The position numbers and the translations under genes are program-made. Positions 7,249 to 7,371 of a DNA stretch of 7,371 bases are shown piece by piece. A model generated the notes under the pieces. That model was not told the origin of the DNA, did no database searches, and was given only the letters and a program-made list of their open reading frames with translations. Within the stretch, counting starts at the first letter, position 1, and every line of letters starts with the position of its first letter. Source of the stretch: Chitinophagaceae bacterium (GTDB lineage Bacteria; Bacteroidota; Bacteroidia; Chitinophagales; Chitinophagaceae); contig JAGOUF010000102.1 of NCBI GenBank assembly GCA_018061385.1, positions 1-7,371 on the forward strand, read 5' to 3'.

Positions 7249-7371
7249 CTAATACTTAGGGCAATGAATATATTTATCAGTATTGGGTCTTCGAATATAA
7301 ATAAGAGAAATCTCAATTCCACCTCTGTTTACACTTGCAGTTTTTAATGAAGATGTATTGATATCGTAAGT
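7249..7371 (-). CDS. PorP/SprF-family type IX secretion membrane protein, C-terminal end only
   Basis: The last 40 codons of a gene entering from the right edge on the minus strand, with stop TAG at 7251-7249. The visible peptide begins TYDINTSSLKTASVNRGG, continues IEISLIYI, and ends HCPKY. This arrangement is what I expect for the PorP/SprF family of Bacteroidota outer-membrane proteins: a last beta strand after a YD.N.SSL segment, then GG.E.SL.YI and a terminal Cys-Pro-Lys/Arg-aromatic. Some members work in type IX secretion and gliding; many others are paralogues of unknown partner. The alternating polar and hydrophobic pattern fits an outer-membrane strand. The rest of the gene is outside the window, so the specific paralogue cannot be named. 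It converges on the permease gene with 8 bp between stop codons. Confidence 0.75.
   Translation of the reverse strand, partial: TYDINTSSLKTASVNRGGIEISLIYIRRPNTDKYIHCPKY

Noticed and set aside
7242..7259. Small inverted repeat TAAGT...ACTTA at the convergent junction as a terminator
   Set aside because: The stem is only five pairs plus a wobble and no T-run follows on the plus strand; the minus-strand downstream sequence has only a broken T-run.

Overview
The window is an AT-rich stretch (roughly one third G+C by eye). It carries the distal end of a respiratory complex I operon, then a single ABC-transporter permease gene, then the 3' tip of a convergent outer-membrane gene. Three things point to the phylum Bacteroidota: the complex I sequences, the lack of clear Shine-Dalgarno motifs (starts follow A/T-rich leaders), and a minus-strand C-terminus that looks like a type IX secretion PorP/SprF-family protein, a family centred on that phylum. 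A Chitinophagales- or Sphingobacteriales-like member is plausible, but I cannot fix the genus from this sequence.

Positions 1-5795, plus strand: nuoJ (5' end cut off by the window), nuoK, nuoL, nuoM and nuoN, in the canonical order. These encode membrane-arm subunits of NADH:quinone oxidoreductase. L, M and N are the three antiporter-like proton-pumping subunits. J and K are small subunits that link them to the quinone-binding part encoded further upstream. All expected charged residues of the proton path are present, so the complex should be functional. Gaps between the genes are 97, 85, 19 and 63 bp, wider than in tightly packed operons. Three of them hold small inverted repeats. A strong intrinsic terminator at 5813-5845 closes the operon.

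Positions 5846-5977: an AT-rich intergenic stretch that probably holds the promoter of the next gene. Positions 5978-7240, plus strand: a MacB/FtsX-type ABC permease with no ATPase gene beside it in the window. Positions 7249-7371, minus strand: the last 40 codons of a PorP/SprF-like gene, converging on the permease with only 8 bp between the stop codons.

This is mainly housekeeping sequence. I found no CRISPR array, mobile element, tRNA, rRNA or defence system, and no convincing new biological system. The points worth a second look are small: hairpins at the nuo gene junctions, an enlarged NuoK loop, an isolated permease, and a very tight convergent gene pair.
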